From the NCBI RefSeq assembly GCF_017591425.1, contig NW_024466459.1, forward strand, positions 6,634,001-6,698,000: a stretch of 64,000 nt of DNA. Reading direction: 5' to 3'. The notes beneath the pieces are model-generated. The model was given only the letters and a program-made list of their open reading frames with translations. It was not told where the DNA came from and searched no databases. Source of the stretch: Ochotona curzoniae. Its lineage: Eukaryota; Chordata; Mammalia; Lagomorpha; Ochotonidae. Shown here piece by piece: positions 1 to 10,960 of the stretch (positions are counted from its first letter, which is position 1; every line of letters starts with the position of its first letter). Both the position numbers and the translations under genes were made by a program.

Positions 1-778
1 TCCAAAGTAGTCTGCAGGGGTATGTAGAAGCAGACAGTTTGTGCGAGGCTGTGATGATAACACTGGCAAGTAGAGAACGGAGGCATGAGACATGGAGGAA
101 GTGGTGCCACATGGAAATCGGTGGTTTAAAGCTCTCAGTAGGATTTTAAAATCGCTGAGATCGGCATGGATGGAGCGTGGTTGTCTGGAAGAGAGCAAAG
201 TGGTTTGCAGAGACTAAGATTCTCCAAAACGAAATGTTGGACAAACGGCAGTCACTGAATGACTTGGTAGGTCTAAGGCAGAGACTGAAGGTATAAAGAA
301 CAAGACCATTGGGAGAAACTAAAACCAATACTCAAAGATCCAATCAGGAAAAGACCCAGAGATCATTGAAACCCTCAAGAAGGATGATAGACATGGCGTT
401 TTGTGAAAGTGAGCCAAGTACAAAGTCTTTTGCAGATAAGAAGAAAATCAGAGAGTGCCAAGGGCTGAATCACCAGAGGAGGTAGTTTATGGCATGTAGT
501 CTAATGCTACGGGTATGCAATGATTTGAAGTTGCAGAGGGTACAGGATGGAGAAGTGGCATTGGGGATTGGATATGGGGCCCTTGAAGCACATAACTGCT
601 TTCTGGGCCCCTGTGTCCATGAGTGGAGAAGAGCCACTAGCAAAGATGGGTGAAGAGAAGGTATGACTGTGGGAGAAGCATCAGAAGGAAACCCTTGGAG
701 AAAGAGGGGAGGCCGTGGCCATTTGAACATGGGCAACTCTAAGAAGGGCACAATGAAGGGGTTTTGAGGAATCATGGA
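1..778. other. Single-copy or unrecognised DNA
   Basis: No repeat family, RNA gene or coding exon recognised. Purine-rich on the plus strand. Open frames here are short and have no recognisable domain. Confidence 0.5.
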
Positions 779-1126
779 ATGATTATTTATTTCAAAGACA
801 GAACATCTGACAGAGAAGGAAAAGAAGAAGAAAAGGAAGGGAGAGAGAAAAAGAGAGAGAAAGCTCAATCTTCTTTCATTTGCTGGTTCACTTCTCCAAT
901 GCCCTCAACATCCAAGACTGAATCAGGCCAAAGTCAGGAGCCAGGAACTCCTTGCAGCTTTCCCAGATGGGTGGCAGGGATCCAATTACTTGAACTGCCA
1001 TGTTCTGCCTTCAAACGTGTATTAACAAGAAGCTGGATCAGAAGCAGAGCAGCCAAGACTTGGGAGCCAGCAATCTGAAATGAAGTATGGGTGTCCCGTG
1101 CGGCAGCTGACTCCTCTGTGCTGTAT
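779..1126 (-). mobile_element. Old C-SINE, antisense, nearly full length
   Basis: Read on the minus strand this is a diverged lagomorph C-SINE. The 3' end (left) shows the pyrimidine-rich tail as a GA-rich stretch at about 820-865. The middle keeps the family word 'AGTCAGGAGCCAGGAACT' near 933, and the right end corresponds to the tRNA-like head. Many substitutions and small indels place it among the older copies. A small plus-strand frame running through it is a by-product of the GA-rich tail. Confidence 0.75.
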
Positions 1127-1750
1127 CATCATCATCCCTTGGGGTACTTTCACTAGGTTAGGGGGGGACATAAAGCTGTAAGATGATAAATTTCTGTACT
1201 TATTTCCTAAGACTATTCTAGAACAGCTGGTCTGTCTTGGATTTGGAGGCCACAGTCCTAGAGTCCACATTCTAGGCGTTAGCAGTCCTATCTTCTCTCT
1301 AAAATCTGTAGGAAATCGCTTTTCCTGTCCCCTCTAGCTTCAGTGACCCCATATAAAGCTTGACTTGGACTCATGTCCCTCTCGCTCTCACAGGTGGTTT
1401 ACCTGTGTCTGTTTCCAAAACACTCCCTTTGTTTAATATCCATATGGATAACCACATCTCTCCTTTGTATAAGGAGACCAGTCACACTGGAAGCCATCTG
1501 TAATGACCCTAACATGATCAAATGTTAGCCCGTTTGAGATACTGTAATTAAAAAAGAGAAGACTGGTAATCAGGCAGATTATCAACAACAGAAATTATTG
1601 CATGAAACTCTGGAGGAAAAAAAAGAGTGGCTTAATACCAAAGCACCAGCAGATTCAGTGTCTGATGAGGCCTTTTTTCTCTCCTAAGTAGCACCTAGCT
1701 GTATTCACCCACAGTGGAAAGGGGAAACATGGTCTCTTGGGCTTCCTCAG
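1127..1750. other. Mostly unrecognised; possible ancient repeat at 1415-1560
   Basis: No gene seen. Positions 1465-1560 ('AAGGAGACCAGTCACACTGG' and following) resemble a widespread ancient mammalian interspersed repeat whose other half may lie at 2105-2215 across the C-SINE, but I cannot name the family with confidence. Confidence 0.35.
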
Positions 1751-2046
1751 GTTATTTGTATTTAAAAGACAGAGATACAGGGGAAGGAAAGCGAGACAGA
1801 GAGGAAGCTATCTCCCAACTGCCAAGTGCTTTTCAGTAGATGAACAGGGCCAAGCTGAAAATAGGAGTCCAAAATCCATCCAGGTCTCCCGCAAGAGCAG
1901 CAGGGATGCAAGTATTGGAGCCATCACTATTGTCACCTAGGATGCAAATTAGCAGGAAACTGGAATGAGACGCTGAGTGAAGAGCTGAACCCAGGCTCTC
2001 GGATATAACAGATATGGGTGCTCCCTGGGAACTCCTAAGCACCATT
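1751..2046 (-). mobile_element. Old C-SINE, antisense
   Basis: Left end is the A-tail complement ('GTATTTAAAAGACAGAG'). Next come the GA-rich complement of the pyrimidine stretch, 'CAGGTCTCCCGC' near 1882, and a head region ending near 2046. Strongly diverged. It appears to sit inside an older repeat flanked by similar material on both sides. Confidence 0.65.
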
Positions 2047-2104
2047 CCAGAGGCCTGCCTTCTGCCCTCCTGGGCTTGTTTTCGACAAACATTAAGCCCT
2101 TTCA

Positions 2105-2215
2105 GGAATATTTGCTCCTCATGACTTAATCACCTCCCAAAGACTCCAGAACCTACTATGACCATGAGAACTACACAGGCATTTTAGGGGATGCAATTCA
2201 CCCCATAACACAGTC
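2105..2215 (+). repeat. Fragment of an ancient interspersed repeat, family not named
   Basis: 'GGGGATGCAATTCACCCCAT' near 2190, with the preceding 'CTTAATCACCTCCCAAAG' near 2125, follows the pattern of a common old mammalian repeat. Recognised from memory only, so family assignment is left open. Confidence 0.35.
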
Positions 2216-2439
2216 CAAGTAACAATAGATGCTTCCACAAGCTTGGATCTTTGATGTCATTTCCAATTGTGGCACCCAATGGAGTGAGGCCTGCTGTCGT
2301 CTTGCTCTCAGAGTTGGAAAGGTACAGTGGGTGACACGCCCCTAGGTGATGATGATCTTGACTCCCAAAGCTCTGCAGGTCTCCTCTGCACCCAGCTAGC
2401 GGTGGGGTACCGGGAGCTCATGGATCCCACACTGTTCTT
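2216..2439. other. Unrecognised single-copy DNA
   Basis: No coding or repeat signal identified. Confidence 0.5.
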
Positions 2440-2760
2440 TTTTTTCCACTGTGCCCACTTATGCTTCACAACATTGATGTTTCTCTGCCTCAAATAAATA
2501 CCTACATGGTTCCTACCTCTGGGCCTTTGCATCTGCTATTCCTTTGTTAAGTGGAAACTCATTTGCCAGCTTCTGTGGCCGAGTCCCTGTCATCACACCT
2601 GCTCCAAAAGCCTTCCCTGGCCATGATCCCTAGAGTACCTTCCCCGCCTCCATTGTTTCCTTCACCTGAAAACACATCGCTTTTACTTGCATTTCTCCAA
2701 TCAGCATGAAAGTGCCAAGAAACAAGAATACTCAGCCTGTTTTGTTCACTTGCCACTGAA
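2440..2760 (+). repeat. L2 LINE 3'-region remnant
   Basis: Two landmarks of the L2 3' region occur in order: 'CTCTGGGCCTTTGCATCTGC' near 2517 followed by a 'CTATTCC' box, and 'CCTGTTTTGTTCACT' near 2737. Spacing and order agree with an ancient L2 in the plus orientation. No open frame survives. Confidence 0.55.
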
Positions 2761-2777
2761 AAGAGCTAATGAAATAA

Positions 2778-2802
2778 CAGCAACAACAACAACAAAAAAA
2801 CA
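2778..2802 (+). repeat. (CAA)n simple repeat with A-run
   Basis: Short imperfect CAA repeat followed by an A-run. Confidence 0.85.
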
Positions 2803-2804
2803 AT

Positions 2805-2885
2805 CGTATTAGTAATTTTTGATGGATGAGTAAACGTAGGAACAGGCAAAGTGTAAGTGAATTCTCTCAATCTCACTTATACTTC
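2805..2885 (-). repeat. MIR fragment, antisense
   Basis: 'GATGGATGAGTAAACGTAGG' near 2820 and the following bases follow the antisense MIR core, the part complementary to the 'cctcatctgtaaaat' motif, with heavy decay. Confidence 0.4.
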
Positions 2886-3640
2886 ACAGATCTTGACCTA
2901 GGTCTTATCTTTAAGATCCTTTCCAAGCTTATCATGCCGCTTACATAACAGCTCGATATAATCTGGGAACCTCACAGGAATGTTAATGCTCAAGATACAG
3001 GCTAATATCTTGAAGCCAAGGAAAGAAAGGCCCCACATATTATACCTTTAAAAATCCTCTTTATCAAGAAAGCTGACCAAATTCGAACAGCGAGCAGTTT
3101 TGCTTACACACCTCCCCTTTCACTTCCTGCTAATCCTCTAAGCTGCAGCTAGATCATGAACTTGAAAGGTAAAGCCAGAGGACAAGATGGGCTCATGAGC
3201 GCAGCTCTCCAGGCCTAGATGAAGTCCATTTGGTTTTGATTTTTCTTCTTTTTCTTAGAGTAGGCGTGGAGTTTCCTAAACTATAGAAGTAGCTTCATCC
3301 TCACCAAAATCACCAAGACCTTCATCAACAGACCTCACTTCGGTTGTTGTTGTTGTTGTCGTGGTTAAGGCCCTGAGAACAATGAAATTCATTCATTCTC
3401 TGTACAATCATTGTTCATTCAGTGTGGGGGTCTTGGACTGAGGAGGTAGGATTTCATTTCTCCTTCTCCAACACACCTGACACAATCCCTCTCTTCTAAG
3501 TTCTGCTGAACACAATGGTATATGATGGTCCGTCACCCTGTTTATTCACTTTATTATTTAGGTAATGGATTCAAATGCCCAGAAAGGTGATTCATAATAG
3601 CAAGAGTTGCAGTTACTTGGCAGAAGTCTCACTCAGCCTC
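2886..3640. other. Unrecognised single-copy DNA with a small (GTT)n tract
   Basis: A (GTT)n run lies at about 3342-3357. No gene or clear transposon boundary is seen elsewhere in the interval. Confidence 0.5.
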
Positions 3641-4001
3641 CTTGACTGTGGGCCTGTGCAGGCTCTCACTGCCTCCAGCTCCATTCCATTTCACTTCATT
3701 ACACAAGTGTCTTTCCTTTCCCCCTACGTCACAGCAGCATAACCTCTCAGCTTCCCTTCCCTTACCCCTACTTCCAAAGCACAGATCCAGGACCCCCCTC
3801 CTAGGCAGGTTAACGTGCCTGGTGGGGTTGCAGGAGCTTTATGAGGCCAACAGAGATGGAAGCCAGCAATGGTCTCGCAGCTCTGCCAGCGGGAGGAAGC
3901 CCCAAAGCAGAGAGAGAGTCAGAAAGAGTCCGGGAGGCGAAGTATGCCGTTTCTGATGACTGGTCTAAGGCTTTGTACTTGAACTTTGGGTTTTATAGTT
4001 C

Positions 4002-4010
4002 TATAAAAGG
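4002..4010 (+). promoter_or_regulatory. Isolated TATA-like box TATAAAAGG
   Basis: The 9 bases match the strong TATA consensus. A 'GGGCGGGGC' Sp1-type box lies about 60 bases downstream rather than upstream, which is not the usual order. No transcript start, first exon or splice donor could be tied to it, so this is a motif match and not a demonstrated promoter. Confidence 0.2.
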
Positions 4011-4347
4011 CAGCTGACAAAAGAGAACCCAATTTGGGAGGATCCAGCTGGCTGAGCAAAACTGGGCGGGGCAGCCCAGACATTGGAAAGCCAGGGCAGA
4101 TTTTCATCCATGATGTCAGAGAGGCGATGGGATTCCCACTGAGCTCGAGGATGGGGGAGCAGACAGCCCCAGCCACGCTGCGCCTGGGCCAGCAGCGCTT
4201 TCAGTTCTGCCTTCCTGGCTCCTCTGCAGGAGCCCTTTCCTCTTTGGAGACTCTGCAAAGTTTGGACAGGAAGCTCCCTGCTCTGCCTGCTGGAGGCTGC
4301 CGGGGGGCTGCTGGACCACTCGCTAGCCTTCCTCCTTGGCTTCCCAA

Positions 4348-4375
4348 CCCCCCCCCCCCCCCCACACACACACAC
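4348..4375 (+). repeat. C16 homopolymer followed by (CA)n
   Basis: Sixteen consecutive C from 4348, then six CA units. On the minus strand this is a long G run. Confidence 0.95.
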
Positions 4376-4930
4376 CCCTGTATGGCTCCACTCCAGTTTG
4401 TTTCATTGCAGTGGTGGCTGCAAGACTGTGCCAAGGCTCACAGCTCCTGACAGGGGCAGGGCAGCCAGCCTTCACTTCCTGCTTGGACTCAGAGGCAAGG
4501 CCTGGACCCCTGGACTGCAGAGCTGCCCAGAAGGAAGGAGAGTTTGTGTGTGGGGGCGGATGGGGTGGTGTCTGATTGTTTCCAGCTAAATCCATAGAAA
4601 TCTATTTTCTGCTTATTCGCCTCCCACCGTTCCCTCATCCTGGCTGGAGCCCTGCAGTTGTACGTGGACTGAGCAGGACTCTTGCCAGGTCCTTGAGGCC
4701 AGGGGTGAAGCAACTACTACTCACTCAGCCCTGACTCAGGAGGCACCTTTTGCCCAGGCAGGAGCAGCCGCTGCCCAGTTCCAGGGAGTTCCAGGGAGGA
4801 GGCATGGATGGCAACCGGGGTAGGGCACTTGTAGAAGGTGCTGAGTGCCTGTGACATGATTCTCCCAGGCCTTGCAAGCCCAGTGGCAGCAGCCAGCACA
4901 CAGGCCCCAGGACGGATCAAATCTGCATGC

Positions 4931-5244
4931 TCAGCTCCTTCCTTTGCAGATCGGGTAGCTTTGCCTCACACAAGTTGCAGGCCCTGCTGCACACCAGATA
5001 GGAGATGCTAAGTGACAGAAAGACGTTCAGCCTGACCTCCCACGCTGCTTCATGGCTTAGCAGTTAGCCTTAAGCTTCCGTGAAACTAAAGAGGACCAGA
5101 GGTATGGCCTGTGGTGTTCTCCATACCATAGCAGCTGAGGCACTCAGGGTTGTTCTCTCACCTCCGAGGTCTATGTTGGGTGGTACATATAGTTTTTCTT
5201 CTCTGATAGGAAGGGCTCAGGCTGGAGGTGCACTTAAGAACTTT
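4931..5244. other. Unrecognised single-copy DNA
   Basis: No supported feature. Confidence 0.5.
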
Positions 5245-5578
5245 CACAAAGGGACGAATGTTTGATCTAGCTGCTCACACACCCACAACCCCTATTAGAC
5301 GGCCTGACTTTGAATCTAGCTCTGCTTCCAACTCCAGCTTCCTGCTCAGTGCACACCTCACAAGGCAGCAGGTGAGAGCTCAAGAAGTTGACTTTTACCA
5401 CTACATGAGCAACATGGGTTGAGTTTCAGGCTCCTGGCTTTGTCCTGGCCCAACCCTAGCTGTAATGGGTACAGCTAGGGAATGAACAGGCAGATAAACA
5501 GAGCATCTCTTTCTAGATGTCTGTTTTTCTCTGTGTGTGTCTCTGCATTGCCAGTGAATTAAATAAATGAATATCATT
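5245..5578 (+). mobile_element. Old C-SINE, ancestral subtype
   Basis: Carries the older-form body: 'CTTCCTGCTCAGTGCACACC' near 5338, then 'GGCAGCAGGTGAGAGCTCAAG' collapsed to about 5361-5381, 'CTCCTGGCTTTGTCCTGGCC', and a terminal 'AATTAAATAAATGAAT' tail. This variant with 'GCAGCAGGTGA' differs from the young pika-type copies at 33.8 and 44.1 kb. Confidence 0.75.
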
Positions 5579-6387
5579 TTGATTAAAACAAATGTAAAAA
5601 GGAAGAGATCTCCCAAAGAGAAAGGCGATAGAGGGCTATCATTGGAACATAGTTTGTCCCTCTGAAACTCACACTGACCTGTAATTGCCATTGAGTTGGT
5701 GCTGGAAGCTGAGACTGTAGCGGAATGAACATGGCTCCCACAGACTTGGGTGAAGGTTTCATGGATATGCATGAATTCACACTTTCCAAAATTACTTGCC
5801 ACGAGAGCGTTATTATAAAGGGAAACTACCCCATGAATTCTGTCCCTATTGCAAGCTCCCTCTTGCTTTTCTGCCTCCCAACCCAAGTTCCTCACCAGAA
5901 GCCTCACAGTTGCTAATTCCAGGCTCTTAGACACCACAGGCTCTAGCATCATGAACCCAAATAAGCCTTTCAGGGTGAGCTTTACAGGGCAGCCACCATG
6001 GCAACCACTTGTGACATCAGCATCCCCTGTCAGAGTGGCCCGGCTAACGCTCCTGGGAAGCAGTAGTCCAAGTGATTCTGGCCCTGTCGTCCCTGTGGAC
6101 GGTCCCAGTGGAATGCCTGAGTCCTGCCTTCTGATTGGCCAGTCCACCTGGGGAGCAGGCATTGGGCGAGAGAACCAGGTCTTTCCACTTTTTACTTGTT
6201 GAATATTATACTTAGTGAGACATTCAGCTGTTTCTTGGTGCTTATGGATCACCAAAGAAAAGGATCATGGGTGCCTTAAGAATCTCTTTGCCTGGGTAAT
6301 TTTCCCACTCACCTTGCCTCCCTTGGCCATGGCCACACCCACCCCCTCTATAACCAACCCTGGCTGCCTCCCTCCAGAATTTACCAT
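5579..6387. other. Mostly unrecognised; possible C-SINE fragment at about 6010-6155
   Basis: 'GACATCAGCATCCCCTGTCA' near 6013, 'GGAAGCAGTAGTCCAAGTGA' near 6056 and 'TGAGTCCTGCCTTCTGATTGG' shortened near 6118 follow C-SINE order on the plus strand. A long minus-strand open frame (5401-6255) crosses this fragment and the neighbouring C-SINE; its first codon is TTG and it shows no domain, so it is not called a gene. Confidence 0.45.
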
Positions 6388-6702
6388 ACATATAAATAAA
6401 TTTGAAAGGCAGAGTAAAGAGTAAAGCACACAATACACAAAGCTGGAGGTGGACGGAGGTTTTCCATCTTCTGATCACTCCCTGAATGTCTGCAATAGCC
6501 AAAGCTGGGCCAGGACCAACCTAGGAACTGAGTTTCCCATACGAGTTTTAGGAACCAAACTGTTTAGTTCATCACCACCGCCTCCCAAGAAGGCACATTC
6601 ATTAGCAGGAAACTGAGCGCCCAGCCTCAACACCAAGCACTGTAATATGAGATGCAGGCATCCCAACAGCATCTTAATCACTACACCAAATGGTCATGGT
6701 TA
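6388..6702 (-). mobile_element. Old C-SINE, antisense
   Basis: Starts with the tail complement 'AAATAAATTTGAAAGGCAGA', proceeds through 'CAAAGCTGGGCCAGGACC' and ends in the degenerate head near 'CTTAATCACTACACCAAATG'. Well covered from tail to head but diverged. Confidence 0.75.
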
Positions 6703-8215
6703 TCTAGCTTTTTAAAATACTGATTTCCCAATGAGGCCAATGCCAAGTGAAGGATCCATCTGTGTGGTGTGACTTCCTAGTCCAGACTTATGGCAGAAAT
6801 GGTGTTTCAGTGAGTCACTCCAAATTCCAGAACTCTACAAGGAAGTCAGAATCACACACAACAATTTGGCAGAATCTGCACAGCTGTTCATGCCAACACA
6901 TCAGCTCCGCTTGCAGACTGAGGGGTATCCTGATGTGACAGGAAGTTCAATAGCTCAGTAGAGGATACAGTTGATCATGACCCCTTTTGTCAATCTCATA
7001 GGCAGAGCCCCAGCATAGGGGGTAGCCTAGGACAACAGAAAACCTCAAGCTTCCTTCTGGAAGGCCCATGGAAGCACCACGTGAGTCAGACCCCTGGAAG
7101 AATCCATTTCATAATATAATTGCATTGATCACATCTAAAGGTAGGGACAGTCCTTGTTCTCCACATGGTAGAAGAAATGAATCTGAAGTGCTGCATCCAC
7201 TACCATCTCACCATCTCCTGGTCATTGGTTTCCTTAGCTTCCCCGAAGCCAACCTTCTCCTTCAGAAAGATGAGATAATCATAGTAAATGTGTGACATGG
7301 TTCAGAAGAGGAGATTTATCAATGATAGAAAGATGACCAGCACATCACAACGAATATATATTAATTGCATTACAATTCTCATTTTTAAAACACATTAAGA
7401 TCTCTTGTCAATATTGGCCCTGTTGACACCAGCCTGAGTCTAGCCTGATGCCTGCAAAAATAACTAGATTTCAATAGTTACCCAAATGGCAGAAACAATT
7501 TTGTTTTAAAATCTAGCAATTATTTGCATATAAATTCCACTATGCCCCTGGCCCATCTTTCCTAGGGCCCTCCCCAAGCCTGCATCTTTTGCTTTGTCGT
7601 CAGCAGCAGTGATGCAAACTGCTTCCTCCCTTTTTCCAAAAACTGCAGCTCTCTGCAGCATCCACACTCTTCCCATCATGTCACCTGGATGGCATTAGGG
7701 AGGATCTTTACTGAAGATTCTTGTTTACCAATGCGTGGTCAGAATTCAGATACTCAAAGCCTGATCCCAACGTCCTGTCATAAAAAGATTCCTTCCCCGC
7801 ACACACACAGGTTAGAAGGATGCCACCGTGACTTAATCAGGGAGCTATTCCCAAAGATGTTTACCTCCAGGCTCCTGGTCATCAAATATGTCCCCAAGGC
7901 TGGATGAAGAATACCATTCCCATCTGATCACTGGTCTGTTGGTTTAGGAAGCAGAAACTCAAATGCCTGGAGCAGGTCCTCATGAGGCCTTCCCTTCCGC
8001 AGTGTTCTACCAGAGGTAGGGGCATGTGAGAGCAGGCAGGGCTTGCAGGAGGCTCTGCAAATAGCCCACATTCTTTAGTCTCTGCTCAACCACCTGTGAC
8101 GCTTCTTTGGGGCCACTTTTTCTCTCTGCAATGAGTAGGCTGGATCAGATCATCTGTGTATTCTATTCAAACTCTCGGGACTCCCTAGTTCCGGATGTTT
8201 CCATTTTCCATATTA
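6703..8215. other. Unrecognised single-copy DNA
   Basis: Small open frames only. An AT-richer stretch lies near 7330-7560. Nothing assignable. Confidence 0.5.
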
Positions 8216-8430
8216 TGGCTCACTCTCCAGATGCCCATATCAAGCGGGGTTGGACCAGGCTGAAGCCAGGAGACACATAATCCAGGTCTGCCAATCAAGT
8301 GATGGGAACCCAAGTGCCCGAGCTATCACTTGTTACCTTTCAGGCATCACATCAGCCAGAGCCTGGAGTCAGAACCTGAACTGCCACTTGAATCCAAGCA
8401 CTCCATTACAAAATTCAAGAATGCCAAAAG
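8216..8430 (-). mobile_element. C-SINE, antisense, lacks its tail half
   Basis: Begins mid-element with 'GTTGGACCAGGCTGAAGCCA' near 8249 and runs to the head complement. It abuts a plus-strand copy, giving a head-to-head pair separated by only a few bases. Confidence 0.6.
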
Positions 8431-8433
8431 ACG

Positions 8434-8762
8434 GGGGAGGGATGCCTTGGCATGATGGTTCAATGGCTAAATCCTCACCTTGCAAACACCTGGATCCCAT
8501 ATGGTCACCAGTTCTTGCGCTGGCTATTCTATTTTCTGTCCAGCTTCCTGCTTGTGGCCAAGGAAAGCAACAGAGGATGGTCCAAAACCTTGGGTCCCTG
8601 CACTTATGTGGGAGAGCTGGAAGAAGCTCTTGGCTCCTGGCTTTGGACTGGCACAGCCCTGGCCATTGTAGTTATCTAGGGAGTGAATCAGTAGATGGAA
8701 TATCTTTGTCTCTCCTTCTCTTCATTAATCTGATCTGCCTTTCCAATAAAAGTAAATAAACA
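8434..8762 (+). mobile_element. C-SINE, pika-type subtype
   Basis: Near-complete element with head 'GGCATGATGGTTCAATGGCT', body 'GATGGTCCAAAACCTTGGGT', and terminal 'TTTCCAATAAAAGTAAATAA'. The 'CCAAAACCTTGGGTCCCTGC' form belongs to the same variant as the young copies. Three overlapping small frames in it are not genes. Confidence 0.85.
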
Positions 8763-9979
8763 TTTCCAAATTCCAAGCTATGCCTTAAGCACCAAATGTT
8801 CATAATATACAAAGCTAGGGTTAGTAAGGTTTTTGTATAAAGTTTCAGAGAGTAATTACTTTAAACTTTTGAGGGCCGAGCGTTCTCTGTTGCAACTACT
8901 CTTGTGTTGCTGTTGTAGCCTAGGAGATGGGAAAATGGCATGCATAAACTAATGGGCACATTCACATTTGGCCCACGAATCAATCATCATTAGCAGGATT
9001 CACAATTCTTATGTTACAGTGCCCAGCACTTACTCATCCTTGAGATTTTTTTTTTTTTCTCCACTGATTGTCATGCTCATGTAACCCAAACACTTGATGA
9101 GCCCCTTCTGTCCTCTAGACAGTAGTGAAGCCCAGCTCTAATTCTAATTCTGAAGTTGACAGTGGTTCAGTATCTTGCTCCTCCTGGTCTGTTCTTTCTC
9201 TTCTCCACACACACCATGATGTTTTCAAGCTCCTTTGTTTGCATATCTTCTTCATCCCTGCCTACCGGAATTATCAAAGCAATTCTCCTCTTAACTTTCC
9301 ACAGGGCAATATGCATCACTCAGCCCCCTTTTCAGCTCCTCTTTCTACTTCAGGAACTTTCCTTAACAAATGAGTTCCATTCACAAATGGAAGTGGAATT
9401 GTGGTGAACAAAATTTTCCCCATCTCATTATCCATAGGGAAGTTAATCCAAACCCAAGATCAGAGAGACCCCTGCATCTATATTTTATTTTGGTTTCTTT
9501 TTGTGTGTTGGGCTGTTTAGTCGCTTTGGTCTTTATATTGTGGTGTATGCTTTGAGAAAACAGGCCAAGTTTATTTCAAATAGTTAACCGCTTATTCCAA
9601 AAATAGACTTCAGTATATGTGAAAGAGTGAGTTTATGATTAAATTTGGCATTCAGAATTAGAGGGAAAGGAATCATTAAATAATGCTGGGGCATCCTCAT
9701 TGCTTATTTCTCTTCCTATCAGTTCTTCTCCCGCCACCATGCTGTTTTGATTATAATCTATCATTATGGCTCATAAAAAAAAAAAAATCTTGGCTACCTC
9801 TGCCATTTCTGCTTCCAGATAAATGTTAGGTTCACTTTGGCAAGGCCCCCTTTGAATGTCTACTATTAGGATTCTAATTAAAATTATTTAAATTATAACA
9901 TAATAAAGGAAGAAAGTATAGCTTTGTGCCATCTAATGTTCTGATCCAGGAGTATCTATTCAAATCTTCTTTCATCCAT
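8763..9979. other. AT-rich single-copy DNA
   Basis: T-run at about 9046-9059 and A-run at about 9775-9787. No gene. A few frames of 60-80 codons are consistent with chance. Confidence 0.5.
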
Positions 9980-10270
9980 GTAACGGTTGTTTATTATAAT
10001 TGGTCTTCAAAAGATTCATAATTTCTTGTTTCAATTGAGACTCTTCTCTAAGAGCATAATTTATTGGTGTTTTCATGACTTTTACACCTATATTTATGAA
10101 ACTAAGACTCTCTTTCTGTTAAACACGCCTTTGATTGTTTCATTGGGTCTGTTTTCCCTCTCGTCCATATTGGTTGTTCGCCTTTTTGTCTTTTATCACT
10201 TTCTTCAACTTTAATCTATAATTCCTGGAAATTTCGTAAGTTTTACTCCACACCACTGATTCTGTTTTCT
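9980..10270 (-). repeat. Possible ancient L1/HAL1-type remnant, antisense
   Basis: The plus strand is T-rich with 'ATTGGGTCTGTTTTCCCTCT' near 10143 and 'TTTCTACAGTCAG' near 10268, a pattern I know from antisense strands of old L1-related elements. Heavily decayed and low confidence. Confidence 0.3.
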
Positions 10271-10689
10271 ACAGTCAGTTCTATTCTTTCCCATTCCCAA
10301 GACACGTGTTATTTTTATATGACAAGTTCTGTCACCCTGACTTACTCTAATCCCCTTCAATCTCCTTGCCATTCTCTCCTTATTGACTTTGTTCTATTTA
10401 GAGAATGCAAGAATAAATTGAGCTCCATAAGATAAAAAGGCAAGAGGAAAGAATAGGTTAAAGGGAAAAGGTTGAGAAAAAAAACAGTTCAGTTGTTTTT
10501 CCTTTTAATTCTGCTACTTCCTAGAGGAAATAAATTTCAGAGAGATGTTTTTCTTTTGGTTTTCAGGATGAAACCTGTTTTCATTGTATTAGATTTCTTC
10601 TCCCATGGGTGTCACAATTTCTCTCCCTCCCTCTCCTCTGCTTACCCTCTTCTTGTCTCCCTCTCCTGAAAGGAAGAAAATTCCATTTG

Positions 10690-10960
10690 GACGCAGTGGT
10701 TACAAGCAGCCTCTGCATGCTTGGATTCCTTTTAGCCATGTTCACTGTTCACTCACAGCTGATTGAAGCTGCAGCTTACCTGTAGGGTAAGTTCAAAGAG
10801 TAAATGGATCTGTAAGTTCGTGGCTTATTAAGGAGCAGCTTAATGAGCGCCTTTCCCAGCCTCCTTCTCCCAAAACATAATGGCAGGCCTTCCAGCGCTC
10901 ACAGCTGATACTCCAGGCCGAGAATGCTTCTCTGAGCTGTCAAGGGCACACTGCATGAGA
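10690..10960. promoter_or_regulatory. Candidate conserved non-coding element
   Basis: Repeat-free block with closely packed recognisable factor motifs: an E-box CAGCTG at 10756-10761, 'CTTATTAAG' near 10823 and 'CTTAATGAG' near 10839. It resembles vertebrate enhancer sequence in texture only. No alignment could be made, so conservation is inference. Confidence 0.25.

Larger units (their letters stand above)
3641..4930. other. GC-richer single-copy block
   Basis: Base composition rises here relative to neighbours and several overlapping open frames of 60-140 codons appear on both strands. These lack recognisable domains and overlap one another, as expected from GC-rich sequence with few stops. 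The block contains a TATA-like box, a GC box (near 4065) and a C-run with a CA repeat, described separately. Confidence 0.45.

Noticed and set aside
5401..6255. 284-codon antisense open frame as a host gene
   Set aside because: First codon is TTG, no domain is recognisable, and about a third is antisense C-SINE. No splice or promoter context supports it.
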